From contig DANS01000025.1 of the NCBI GenBank assembly GCA_002497345.1, positions 26,806 through 43,615 on the forward strand: DNA of 16,810 bases, in the 5' to 3' direction. This DNA comes from Thermoproteus sp. UBA157 (GTDB lineage Archaea; Thermoproteota; Thermoprotei; Thermoproteales; Thermoproteaceae). This document shows, piece by piece, positions 6,248-12,818 of this stretch; the stretch's first letter is position 1; each line of letters opens with the position of its first letter. The notes below the pieces were generated by a model. That model was not told the origin of the DNA. It was given only the letters and a program-made list of their open reading frames with translations, and searched no databases. The position numbers and the translations under genes are program-made.

Positions 6248-6342
6248 GCGGGGGTAGCTCAGCCTGGTTGGAGCGCCCAGGGGCTAAGCCCCGCGTAGGG
6301 CTCATAACCGGGAGGACCCGGGTTCAAATCCCGGCCCCCGCA
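6248..6342 (+). tRNA. tRNA with CAU anticodon (elongator Met, or Ile2), with a 20-nt non-canonical intron
   Basis: Acceptor GCGGGGG pairs with CCCCCGC, discriminator A is at 6342, and CCA is not encoded. D-stem GCTC/GAGC, T-stem CCGGG/CCCGG and T-loop TTCAAAT are all standard. The anticodon stem only closes (CCCGG/CCGGG around loop CTCATAA) if 20 nt are removed at 6279-6298 (AGGGGCTAAGCCCCGCGTAG), which places the intron between positions 29 and 30. The intron can fold as a GGGGC/GCCCC hairpin. The G1-C72 pair and the absence of the three consecutive G-C pairs at 29-31/39-41 argue against an initiator. Elongator Met versus agmatidine-modified Ile cannot be told from the anticodon alone. Confidence 0.92.
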
Positions 6343-6405
6343 TTCATCCTCGACGAGGAGCGCTCGGCATCGTCCACCAAAGGCTTAAGAGCCGTTGTTG
6401 CAGAT

Positions 6406-6960
6406 ATGAGCTTGCCATAGCCTTGGTATTCCTCGGGCTCCTTGCAAGCGCCCAGTCCGCGGATCTCTCCGACTACGTATTCGCGGAGTTCAACCCCGGC
6501 GACTACTTCCCGTGGTCTTCAACTCCATGGAGGTCGAGCCTGCGACTGTGGTCCGCCTCATGGCGCCTGGGGACGTCATAGCGCAGGAGACAGCGGCCAA
6601 CGCTATACATCCCGCTGGGGAAGCCCCTCGCGATTTCCCGCAAGCGCCCCTCCCAGCGGCCGTCCTCCCAGCTAGGCCAAGGGGCGGTCGACCTAGAGGC
6701 GGAGGGGCTGGGCGCGGTGGGGCCTCTGCTGGCCAGAAACGCGTCCGAGATCCCGGGCGCCGCGGCCTCCGTGTACCTAGACGTCGGGGAGGGGGCGGCG
6801 AACACTACTACAAGGGCGCGCCGCTAGACGTCAGAAGGCCGGCGCACGGAGCGGGCGGTCGAGAAAACGGCACAGCGAGAGCCGTCTACCGAAACTCGCC
6901 GCAAGCACTGCAACGGCCGCCGGACAAGCCTTGTCCGCGAGCTCTTTGTCCTACGCCTTA
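6406..6960 (+). pseudogene. decayed gene for an exported protein
   Basis: ATG 6406 is followed after a one-base shift by a clear signal peptide, LAIALVFLGLLASAQS, then ADLSDYVFAEFNPGDYFP. Coding texture then moves to another frame (VVFNSMEVEPATVVRLMAPG, from about 6510) and to a third (GAVDLEAEGLGAVGPLLARN, then ASVYLDVGEGAANTTT, to about 6830). A possible hydrophobic tail, ALSASSLSYALIAA, ends at a TAG just past 6960. At least three frameshifts are required. The original was probably a secreted or surface-anchored protein; the family is not recognised. Confidence 0.6.
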
Positions 6961-7270
6961 ATCGCGGCATAGTCGGAGCGTTGATGTGCCGAGGACGTCG
7001 CTGAAGCGACCGCCGCTTTAGCTCGGCGAGACGTAGTTGGCCGGGAACCCAGCGAGGACGAAGGTCGCTTGGGAATCTCGCCGAGAGCCGGGCTATACGG
7101 CTTGTTCTCGAGTGGGCGAACGCCGCCTCGGAGCCCCGAGCGCGGCTCGTTGGGGGTCCTCGAATAGTGTGGCCGATGAGCCGACGCATCGGGCTCAACG
7201 GACTGCTCGAGGCAAGCGCTGCGAGGGCGACGGCCCTCGCGTTTGCGCCGCGGGCGCCCCAGCGGACGAA
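6961..7270. other. non-coding or decayed spacer before the MFS gene
   Basis: There is no convincing gene. One plus frame has a codon-like stretch (about 7080-7288, including GLNGLLEASAARATALAF) that ends at TGA 7287-7289 without a start or a recognisable family. It is probably the worn-out end of an older gene. Confidence 0.35.
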
Positions 7271-7279
7271 CTTAAATAG
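7271..7279 (+). promoter_or_regulatory. TATA box for the MFS transporter
   Basis: CTTAAATAG is centred near 7275, 25 nt before GTG 7300, so the mRNA is predicted to be leaderless. Confidence 0.6.
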
Positions 7280-7299
7280 CGCTCAATGAATCGCGCCAA

Positions 7300-8382
7300 G
7301 TGCGCGGCCTCTTCCACTACATACTGGGAGCGCGCGCCGTGTACGCGTTGCTTTGGTTCTACCTATCGCCATTGTTGCCGTTGATGGCCAAGGACTTGGG
7401 CGTGCAGGAGGCCCAACTGGGTTTTTTGCCCGCGGCGTTCATCGCGGGGGCCGCCTCTATGCAGATACCGGCCAGCTGGATCGGGGCCAAAATCGGCGAT
7501 GTCAAGACGGCAGGCGCTGGGCTGTTGTTGCTGGGAGTCGGCTCGGCCCTCGTGGGAATCAGCAGGGGCTGGCCGGAGGCCTTGGCGTTTAGGGCCTTAG
7601 CGGGCGCAGGCGCCGGGCTCTTTTTCTCCACCGCCGGGGCTGCGCTGGTATCGCTTAGGCCCGAAAGGGCGGGAACGGCGCTGGGATGGTACAACGCGTC
7701 CTTCAACGTCGGGGCCCTCGCGGGCTACTACTGGGGCTACGTGGCCGCCATGGCGAATTGGCGAGTTGCCGCGGCTTTGCCGGGCGTCGTCGCGTCGGCA
7801 ATCGCCGCGCCTATGTTGTTACAAGGCGGGTTCAAGCACGAGCACAAGCTAGACGCCTCCGCGGTAGCCCTCGGCCTCGCCTCATTCCCCATATGGGGCG
7901 CTGTATACGCGGCGAACAGCCTCGCCGCCGCGTGGTTGACGTACTACAAAGACGTCCCGCCTTCAATCGCAGGCGCCATATCGTCCGCCTCCATGGCGTC
8001 GGGCCTGCTCGGCGGAGCGCTGGGCTCGGTCTACGACAAGGCCGGAAATAAGGCGGCCGTCTTGGCGGGATCGGCCGCTCTGTCTGCCGCATCCATGGCG
8101 GCCGTGCCCTTGTTGCCTCCAACGGCCGTGCCAGCCGCCGTTTTCGCCTACGGCGCCTCCTACACCGTCTACATAACGGCGATTTACGCCGAGGGATCCA
8201 AGCGGGGCTCGCCCTCCTCGGCCTTGGCCGTCATAAACGTCGTGGATATGGCGTTGGGGCTGAACGAGAGCTACGTCTTCTCCTATGCCATGTCCGTCTA
8301 TCCGCCGCTGGCTTGGTACACCGCGGCTATTCTCGCCCTCGCCTCCTCATCGGCGGCGAGGTTGGCCGAAAAACGCGCGTAG
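7300..8382 (+). CDS. major facilitator superfamily transporter
   Basis: A protein of 360 residues, almost entirely hydrophobic helices (11 or 12), slightly short for MFS. After the first helix pair, GAKIGDVKT (about 63-71) occupies the place of MFS motif A in the TM2-TM3 loop. A Gly/Ala-rich TM4-TM5 region (ALAGAGAGLFFS, LGWYNASFNVGALAG) is typical of the N-terminal half. A central loop, GGFKHEHKLDA, separates the two six-helix halves, and a second motif-A-like GSVYDKAGNKAA follows in the C-half. The substrate cannot be deduced. GTG 7300 was chosen from the TATA spacing and because the first helix begins a few residues later. The gene is flanked by decayed sequence upstream and by a convergent tRNA gene 14 nt past its stop. 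Confidence 0.85.
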   Translation: MRGLFHYILGARAVYALLWFYLSPLLPLMAKDLGVQEAQLGFLPAAFIAGAASMQIPASWIGAKIGDVKTAGAGLLLLGVGSALVGISRGWPEALAFRALAGAGAGLFFSTAGAALVSLRPERAGTALGWYNASFNVGALAGYYWGYVAAMANWRVAAALPGVVASAIAAPMLLQGGFKHEHKLDASAVALGLASFPIWGAVYAANSLAAAWLTYYKDVPPSIAGAISSASMASGLLGGALGSVYDKAGNKAAVLAGSAALSAASMAAVPLLPPTAVPAAVFAYGASYTVYITAIYAEGSKRGSPSSALAVINVVDMALGLNESYVFSYAMSVYPPLAWYTAAILALASSSAARLAEKRA

Positions 8383-8396
8383 AGAAGGACTGGATA

Positions 8397-8486
8397 TGGG
8401 CCCGCCGGGATTCGAACCCGGGATCTCCCGCGCGTGAGGCGGGCCTCAGGGAACTGCCTCTATCCTAGCCGCTAGACTACGGGCCC
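8397..8486 (-). tRNA. tRNA-Val (CAC) with a 17-nt non-canonical intron
   Basis: Acceptor GGGCCCG pairs with CGGGCCC and the discriminator is A; T-stem CCGGG/CCCGG encloses TTCGAAT; D-arm GTCT/GGAT. The anticodon stem CCCGC/GCGGG encloses CTCACGC, giving anticodon CAC. Between the D-arm and the anticodon stem are 17 extra bases (about 8444-8460 in window coordinates), so an intron is inferred at position 26/27 or 25/26; the exact splice point is ambiguous by one base. Mature length is 73 nt without CCA. A minus-strand TATA box (GCTTAAAAT, 8507-8515) is centred 25 nt upstream. Confidence 0.9.
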
Positions 8487-8506
8487 CTTCGGTGCCAAAC
8501 GTGTGG

Positions 8507-8515
8507 ATTTTAAGC
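8507..8515 (-). promoter_or_regulatory. TATA box for tRNA-Val
   Basis: The minus strand reads GCTTAAAAT, centred at 8511, 25 nt before the tRNA 5' end. Confidence 0.6.
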
Positions 8516-8672
8516 TTTTCCTCGCCGTTTCGAAGCCTAACGCTCCGTTGCGGACACGGCTCGCTGCACCCTGGGGCTTTCCGCATGCGCCGCTGTGTGC
8601 CGACCAACGGCCCTACTCGACGCGGCCGGCCCTAAAGTCGCGGTTAGGGGGAGCCCTTATGCGTTAAGCTTA

Positions 8673-8708
8673 AGTTCCTATGCGGAACTGAGTTCCTATG
8701 CGGAACTT
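8673..8708. repeat. two tandem copies of an 18-bp dyad, overlapping the ATPase start
   Basis: AGTTCCTATGCGGAACTG (8673-8690) is followed directly by the same sequence with a final T (8691-8708). Each copy is itself a dyad, AGTTCC-TATGC-GGAACT. The second copy contains the ATPase start codon ATG 8698; the first contains an equivalent ATG (8680) that reads MRN and stops. TATA-like sequence lies at 8664-8674. This could be a pair of operator sites for autoregulation, an RNA hairpin masking the start, or a simple slippage duplication. Confidence 0.75.
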
Positions 8709-9714
8709 GTTCGATCCAAGGCCCAAGAGCTCCAGGAGCGAGCTGTACGATAGGGCCGAGGAGCTCGCCCTTCTCGACGAACACATCGATAAGCCCCTCA
8801 TCGTCGTGCTTGGCGTGAGGCGCATCGGCAAGACCTCCCTAGTAAAGTCCTTCCTCGAGCCCTACAACGGCCTCTATGTGGACATGCGCGGCGCGGCCAC
8901 GCGCGCCGACCTTTACAGACGCCTCTCCGAGAGCTTGAGCGAGGGCATCGGCAAGCTGAGGAGGCTTCTGGAGAGCATCAGAGGCGTCAGAATCGGCGAG
9001 TTCGGCGTGGAGATCAAGTGGAAAGGCGCCGATTCGGTCAGCTTCCTGGGCCTCCTCGAGGAGTTGAACCGCAAGGGGCGCCTCGTGGTGGCCATCGACG
9101 AGATCCAGGAGGCTAAGCCGCCCGTGTCCGCCGAGCTGAGGACGGCGTTGGCGTACGCCTACGACCATCTGGACAACATAACGATAGTATTGAGCGGCTC
9201 CGCGCTCAGGCTACTAAGGGGCTTCATGGGCGTGGAGGACCCGGAGTCTCCGCTTTACGGGAGGTACTTCGTCGAGGTCGACGTGCGCAGATTCACGAGG
9301 GAGGAGTCCCTGGACTTCTTGAGGCTAGGCTTTAGGCAAGAGGGGGTGGAGCCGCCTTCCGGCGTCCTCGAGGAGGCCGTGGACTTCTTCGACGGCATAC
9401 CTGGCTGGCTCGTCTTGTTCGGGAGGGCGTATGTAGACGGGGTCCGCGACGTCGGCGCGATAAAGGAGCAAGCGGTCTCCATGGCCTTGGACGAGCTGGG
9501 CAGGTTGTCCGCCAGGGAAAAGGCCGTGCTGAAGGCGATAGCCGAGGGCGCCAGGTCCTGGGGCCAGGTGAGGAGATACGTCGAGGAGAGGCTGGGCGAG
9601 GCGATCCCCAAGTCCACCTTGACCAGAATAATCGAGAAGCTGGAATCTCTGAGCATAATCAAGGACTACGAGTTCCTGGACGGAGTATACCGCGAGGCCG
9701 CCAAGCGGCTGTGA
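8698..9714 (+). CDS. archaeal AAA/STAND-type ATPase with C-terminal winged helix
   Basis: The protein has 338 residues. The N-terminus LFDPRPKSSRSELYDRAEEL is the usual opening of the archaeal ATPase family (Arch_ATPase). Walker A is GVRRIGKTS (39-47), Walker B LVVAIDEIQ (129-137), and a sensor-like VLSGSALRLL follows at 164-173. The family phrases PLYGRY (185-190) and GIPGWL (233-238) are present. The C-terminal 65 residues form a winged-helix domain (SAREKAVLKAIAEG, then IPKSTLTRIIEKLESLSII). It is therefore a nucleotide-driven switch with a likely DNA-binding module. These genes are abundant and often variable in crenarchaea, and their targets are mostly unknown. All catalytic motifs are intact. 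The start codon lies in a duplicated dyad, which may mean self-control. A GC-rich imperfect hairpin follows the stop at about 9737-9768. Confidence 0.88.
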   Translation: MRNLFDPRPKSSRSELYDRAEELALLDEHIDKPLIVVLGVRRIGKTSLVKSFLEPYNGLYVDMRGAATRADLYRRLSESLSEGIGKLRRLLESIRGVRIGEFGVEIKWKGADSVSFLGLLEELNRKGRLVVAIDEIQEAKPPVSAELRTALAYAYDHLDNITIVLSGSALRLLRGFMGVEDPESPLYGRYFVEVDVRRFTREESLDFLRLGFRQEGVEPPSGVLEEAVDFFDGIPGWLVLFGRAYVDGVRDVGAIKEQAVSMALDELGRLSAREKAVLKAIAEGARSWGQVRRYVEERLGEAIPKSTLTRIIEKLESLSIIKDYEFLDGVYREAAKRL

Positions 9715-9769
9715 CCTCGCCGACGAAAGCGCGCGGAGCGGGGGCGACGCTAAGCCCCCCGCGCTCGGC

Positions 9770-9987
9770 CCATTTCGTATAAGTATGTCGAAGTAGACCT
9801 CGGCTGCGTTGTGCAAGTAGTCTATCACGCGGACCGGGTGCACCGCCTCCCCCCTGGAGAGCTGCATGGCCATGAACCTGGCCGAGGAGATCCTCGCGGT
9901 TGTAGTCCTCGACCCCTCGCCGGGGATAGTCGAGGGCAGCGGCCGGCGTCCTGGAGCCGACAAAATTTGAAAACGTATCAATATCAA
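9770..9987 (-). pseudogene. small minus-strand coding remnant
   Basis: One minus-strand frame gives protein-like sequence with strong codon bias: ARFMAMQLSRGEAVHPVRVI, then DYLHNAAEVYFDIL. It opens with TTG codons near 9987 and 9981 behind a TATA-like run (about 10001-10012). The same frame runs on as antisense to the ATPase, so a true end is not visible. It is probably a remnant of a small helical protein; the family is unrecognised. Confidence 0.35.
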
Positions 9988-10008
9988 GGGATGTCCTCTT
10001 AGATATAG

Positions 10009-10530
10009 ATGTGGATTTCGGGGAAGGCGAGGGCCGCCAAGCTCGATTGGGGGTGGATGGCCGCCTATCTCGGAGTCTACGGCAGGGAGTATCCGCCCGA
10101 GGTTTGGAACTACGTGCGCGAGCTGGCGTCCTTTTCGCCTATAGGGGCTGGCCGAGTAGAGGAACGACTTCGAGCTGAGGGAGGAGCCCCTCTTCGAGGT
10201 CGTCGCCGACGTCGAGGAGGTCGAGCCCCTCGAGGCAGATCCCCTAGGGCCTAGGTTCGAGGTGGGAGAGGTCGGGGGGCTAGCGATAGTTTACTTGGAC
10301 TCCGTGATATCAACGGACCTAGCCGTCGGGAGGCTATATAGAGGGAGGTAGCCGGCGTGAGGTTCGTGGGACAAGCGGGTCGCCTCCTTGAGGGGGAGCC
10401 GCGGCGGTCTTGGAAGACGGCGAGGTCGTGAAGGCCGAGGGGGTGATCGTGGCGGGGGGCAGATGGGCAAGGGAGCTGGGAGCGCCCATAGCGCCGATGA
10501 AGGGATACGGCTTTAGGGTCAAGGGGGCGC
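10009..10530 (+). pseudogene. fragment of a DAO-type FAD-dependent oxidase
   Basis: Protein-like sequence runs from ATG 10009 (SGKARAAKLDWGWMAAYLGV, then YPPEVWNYVRELASFSP), shifts frame near 10150 to NDFELREEPLFEVVADVEEV and VYLDSVISTDLAVGRLY, shifts near 10345 to EVAGVRFVGQAGRLLEGE, and shifts again near 10400 to DGEVVKAEGVIVAGGRWARE and MKGYGFRVKG. The last phrases are typical of glycine/D-amino-acid oxidase family flavoproteins. The N-terminal nucleotide-binding GxGxxG segment and the C-terminal part are missing. The gene is dead and is joined in frame to a PstB fragment. Confidence 0.65.
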
Positions 10531-10640
10531 TCGAGGCGGCCAGGCTGTGGGACGAGGTGAAAGACAGGCTGAACTCCCCTGCGGGCAAGCTGTCGGGCGG
10601 ACAACAGCAGAGGCTGTGCATAGCGAGGGCGCTCTCTTCG
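10528..10640 (+). pseudogene. fragment of the phosphate ABC transporter ATPase PstB
   Basis: Residues ALEAARLWDEVKDRLNSPAG followed by KLSGGQQQRLCIARAL carry the ABC signature and the flanking sequence typical of PstB. Walker A upstream and Walker B downstream are both missing. The piece is in the same frame as the preceding oxidase fragment and breaks off at ARAL, where PhoU-like sequence begins in another frame. Confidence 0.7.
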
Positions 10641-11010
10641 TCTCCTACGACCTCTGCCGCGTGGCGAGATATGCCTACGACATAGCCGCCGTGGTGGAGA
10701 AGCTGGGGCGGGACTGCCTCTCCAAGAAGGTTCTGGAGGTAAAGGATACAGTGAAGGGGATGGTGACGACGGCCGTGGAGATGTTCTTGGCCGGGGACGC
10801 GTCGAGGCTGGGCGAGCTCGAGAGGCTCGACGACGAGGTGGTGGACAAGGCGTACGAGAGGTCCCTCGACAGCTTCTCAAGGGGCCGGATAAGCGCAAGG
10901 CGGTCGACGCGGTGGTGTTGCGATTGCTCGAGAGGGCATCGGATCACGCCGTATATATAGGCAATCAAGCCTATTACTTAGTCGAGGGGGCGCTGGGTAC
11001 TGTTCGTTGA
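10630..11010 (+). pseudogene. truncated PhoU-like phosphate-uptake regulator
   Basis: The sequence LFVSYDLCRVARYAYDIAAV, LGRDCLSKKVLEVKDTVKGM and ELERLDDEVVDKAYERSLDS matches the helical three-repeat pattern of PhoU. A frameshift near 10880 leads to PDKRKAVDAVVLRLLERASD, HAVYIGNQAYYLVEG and a stop at TGA 11008-11010. The C-terminal E-R-A-x-D-H-A-x-Y-I-x-N phrase is a PhoU hallmark. The N-terminal part is missing. The intact gene would normally follow pstB. Confidence 0.65.
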
Positions 11011-11016
11011 TCAACG

Positions 11017-11025
11017 CTTTTAAAT
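11017..11025 (+). promoter_or_regulatory. TATA box for the small membrane protein
   Basis: CTTTTAAAT is centred at 11021, 23 nt before ATG 11044, consistent with a leaderless mRNA. Confidence 0.6.
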
Positions 11026-11043
11026 CCGTTTATACTCTCGATT

Positions 11044-11394
11044 ATGTCACAAAGGCCGGAGCTCGGGAGCATCAAGACCTACATGTTGGTGGCGCTCATA
11101 TTCGCCGTGATAGCGCTCATAGGCTATATAGTCGCGGCCGGGATGTATATTATCGCCGCTATGATATTTCCGCCGATGGCCGCCGTAGGCGTGATATTCA
11201 TAATTCTGCTCGTGGTGGACTTGCTGGTCTTTCGGCGCATTTACAAGATGTACAAGGCCGCCAAGGAGGGCGACGTGGCCACCCTGAAGTCCCTCAACTC
11301 GGTGGGGTGGGCTATAGTGGCGTTGCTCTTCAGCGGGTTGATACCCGGCATAATGTTGCTCATAGCGCATGGGCCCATAGAGAGACTCCAGTAG
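11044..11394 (+). CDS. small three-helix membrane protein of unknown function
   Basis: The protein has 116 residues. Predicted membrane helices are at about 12-33, 36-63 and 86-108, with a positively charged loop (RRIYKMYKAAKEGDVATLKS, 64-83) between the second and third. The short N-terminus and the loop are probably cytoplasmic by the positive-inside rule. The ATG is fixed by the TATA spacing. No motif indicates a function. It stands alone, directly after the PhoU remnant and before decayed sequence. It is likely a Thermoproteales-specific membrane protein. Confidence 0.75.
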   Translation: MSQRPELGSIKTYMLVALIFAVIALIGYIVAAGMYIIAAMIFPPMAAVGVIFIILLVVDLLVFRRIYKMYKAAKEGDVATLKSLNSVGWAIVALLFSGLIPGIMLLIAHGPIERLQ

Positions 11395-11538
11395 GTCTGT
11401 TAGCCAACCGCCGCTAGCTTCGGGCGGACCGCATCTTTTCAATACGCCACACAAATCGTGGACGTCGTCACGTCGCGGTGGTCGACTAAGCGATCGCGGA
11501 GGGGCCGAGGTTGCTACGCCGACGCCTCGATTCATTTA

Positions 11539-11559
11539 CGCCCGCCATGGCGGCGGGCG
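11539..11559. repeat. perfect GC-rich inverted repeat
   Basis: CGCCCGCC and GGCGGGCG flank ATGGC, giving an 8-bp all-GC stem. It lies about 145 nt past the small membrane-protein gene. It may be a transcript-end hairpin or a leftover of decayed coding DNA; no T-run follows. Confidence 0.4.
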
Positions 11560-11582
11560 CGAGGACCGCGAATACAGCCTCA

Positions 11583-11860
11583 GCTAAGGCGGAATCCGAC
11601 GCCGCAGAAGGTGCGCGAAGGCCTCGGAGATCTCCAGGCCTCGGAGATCCCTCCCGCTAAGCGCCCTCCTCGCGGCCTCCCGGCGGAGCGGCGTCTGCCG
11701 AGCCACGCGCCTCCCGATCCCCAGCTCTGGACCTCCCTCCGGCGTCCGGCCCAGAAGCGGGGATCCCGCCTGGGTGTTGCGTCCACCATCAGGTTTAGCC
11801 CCACCAGCTTTTCTATGAGGGGGATGCCCTCGTTATTAGGGCGTCGGGTCGTCCACAGCT
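11583..11860 (-). pseudogene. decayed minus-strand gene, unknown family
   Basis: Reading on the minus strand, one frame gives NEGIPLIEKLVGLNLMVDAT and continues to about 11700; another gives EAARRALSGRDLRGLEISEA followed by FAHLLRRRIPP and TAG at 11583-11585. The two pieces look like the middle and end of one protein joined by at least one frameshift. A tandem 17-bp duplication (11619-11652) lies inside the C-terminal piece. There is no intact start and no family match that I recognise. Confidence 0.4.
11619..11652. repeat. tandem 17-bp direct repeat
   Basis: AGGCCTCGGAGATCTCC is followed at once by AGGCCTCGGAGATCCCT, with 14 bases identical at the start. It looks like a slippage duplication inside a decayed gene. 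Confidence 0.6.
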
Positions 11861-11897
11861 CGCCTTGTTAGTTCCTCCTCTTGCCCCAACGCCTATC

Positions 11898-12386
11898 CTA
11901 GAGCAACTTCTTCAGCCTCTCGACGAACGTCTTGACGTCGTTGATCGCGTCCTCGACGAGCTCCGGCGTTGCCCAAGCCTCGTAGAAGTTCGTGTGTAGG
12001 CTGTTGGCGACGTGCCACAGCCTCCCCAACTCGGCGTCTCCCGTTTCCTCCCTCAGCTTGGTGACGAAGCGCCACAAGTCGCCGTGGCTTTTTAGATCCA
12101 CCCCCCTCTTGGCGGCCACGGCCTTCACTATCTGCGCGGCGGCCCCCCACGCCTTTTCGGAGGCCTGCACGTAGTCCCCCTTTAGCGCCAGTTGCTCGGC
12201 CTCGCTGAGATATTTCTCGCACAGTTTTAGGTGCAACTCGGCCTTGAGATCGGGGTCGTCTTTCTCGAGATGTTGGTATACGATTTCCGCTATTTTCTCC
12301 TCGATGGTGCTGCCCTCTTTTCTCGAAAGCTCCTCGATCCTCTTGACGAGCCTTTCCGGCAATTCGAGCCTTATCTCCACGGACAT
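11898..12386 (-). CDS. PaREP1-family (HEPN-like) protein with an RHH/CopG-like N-terminus
   Basis: The protein has 162 residues. Residues 1-45 (SVEIRLELPERLVKRIEELS, then STIEEKIAEIVYQHLEK) have the strand-helix-helix pattern of small ribbon-helix-helix or antitoxin-type dimerisation modules. Residues 50-162 match the PaREP1 family of Thermoproteales: KGDYVQASEKAWGAAAQIVK (69-88), KSHGDLWRFV (99-108) and LHTNFYEAW (130-138). This all-helical fold resembles HEPN domains. The biochemical role is unproven; links to nucleotidyltransferase-HEPN or toxin-antitoxin systems are inference. ATG 12386 is listed, but the TATA box (12398-12408) is only 17 nt away, and GTG 12380 (two codons downstream, MEIRLELPE) fits the leaderless spacing better. 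It is flanked on both sides by decayed sequence. Confidence 0.75.
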   Translation of the reverse strand: MSVEIRLELPERLVKRIEELSRKEGSTIEEKIAEIVYQHLEKDDPDLKAELHLKLCEKYLSEAEQLALKGDYVQASEKAWGAAAQIVKAVAAKRGVDLKSHGDLWRFVTKLREETGDAELGRLWHVANSLHTNFYEAWATPELVEDAINDVKTFVERLKKLL

Positions 12387-12397
12387 TCCCAGGCGGA

Positions 12398-12408
12398 TAT
12401 ATTTAAGC
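12398..12408 (-). promoter_or_regulatory. TATA box for the PaREP1-family gene
   Basis: The minus strand reads GCTTAAATATA, centred near 12403. The 23-nt spacing favours GTG 12380 as the start. Confidence 0.6.
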
Positions 12409-12419
12409 GTAAGCGCTCG

Positions 12420-12810
12420 ACGGCTGTTGACGAAGTTGACGAGAACGCATGAGCTGGGCGAGCTCGCGATCGCCGCGATCGACGGAATTCCACGTCGCCG
12501 AGGCGGCCGGCGCGACGCGCCGGAGCGCGAGGTCTCCTGCTCTCGTTTCGTGCCTAGAGGGCCGCGTCTTTCGCGGGCCGCGATCGCCTCCAGGGACTTC
12601 CGCCCCGTTCGCGAGGATTCGGCCTCGGTCATGGGCGATGGCCATCCGCCGCGAGCTCCGGAGGGCCTTGAGCATCGTCGGTATTTCGCGAAACACGCCG
12701 GCATAGATCAAAAAGCGCTCAGCCCCGAGCCCCTCCTCGCGCCTCGCCAGCGCCTCCGGGACGAGCGCGATCGCGCCCTCGTCGAGGCGTGCGTCGGCCC
12801 CCTAAGGCGC
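12420..12810 (-). pseudogene. decayed minus-strand gene between the SDR and PaREP1 genes
   Basis: One minus frame gives ARLDEGAIALVPEALARREE, then AERFLIYAGVFREIPTMLKA and LRSSRRMAIAHDRGRILANG (to about 12610). Coding texture then shifts frame to SLEAIAARERRGPLGTKREQ and fades into GC-rich noise. No start or ending is recognisable and no family is assigned. The 432-bp gap between the two intact genes holds nothing else apart from the PaREP1 promoter. Confidence 0.4.
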
Positions 12811-12818
12811 CTAGCCAA

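Noticed and set aside
6248..6342. Initiator tRNA-Met
   Set aside because: It lacks the A1-U72 pair and the three consecutive G-C pairs at the base of the anticodon loop expected for archaeal initiators.
8673..8708. CRISPR-like repeat
   Set aside because: There are only two copies, directly adjacent and without spacers, and no cas genes are nearby.
9325..9765. Long minus-strand open frame opposite the ATPase
   Set aside because: The plus-strand ATPase has all family motifs; the minus frame there is a shadow. Only the part beyond about 9770 looks independently coding.
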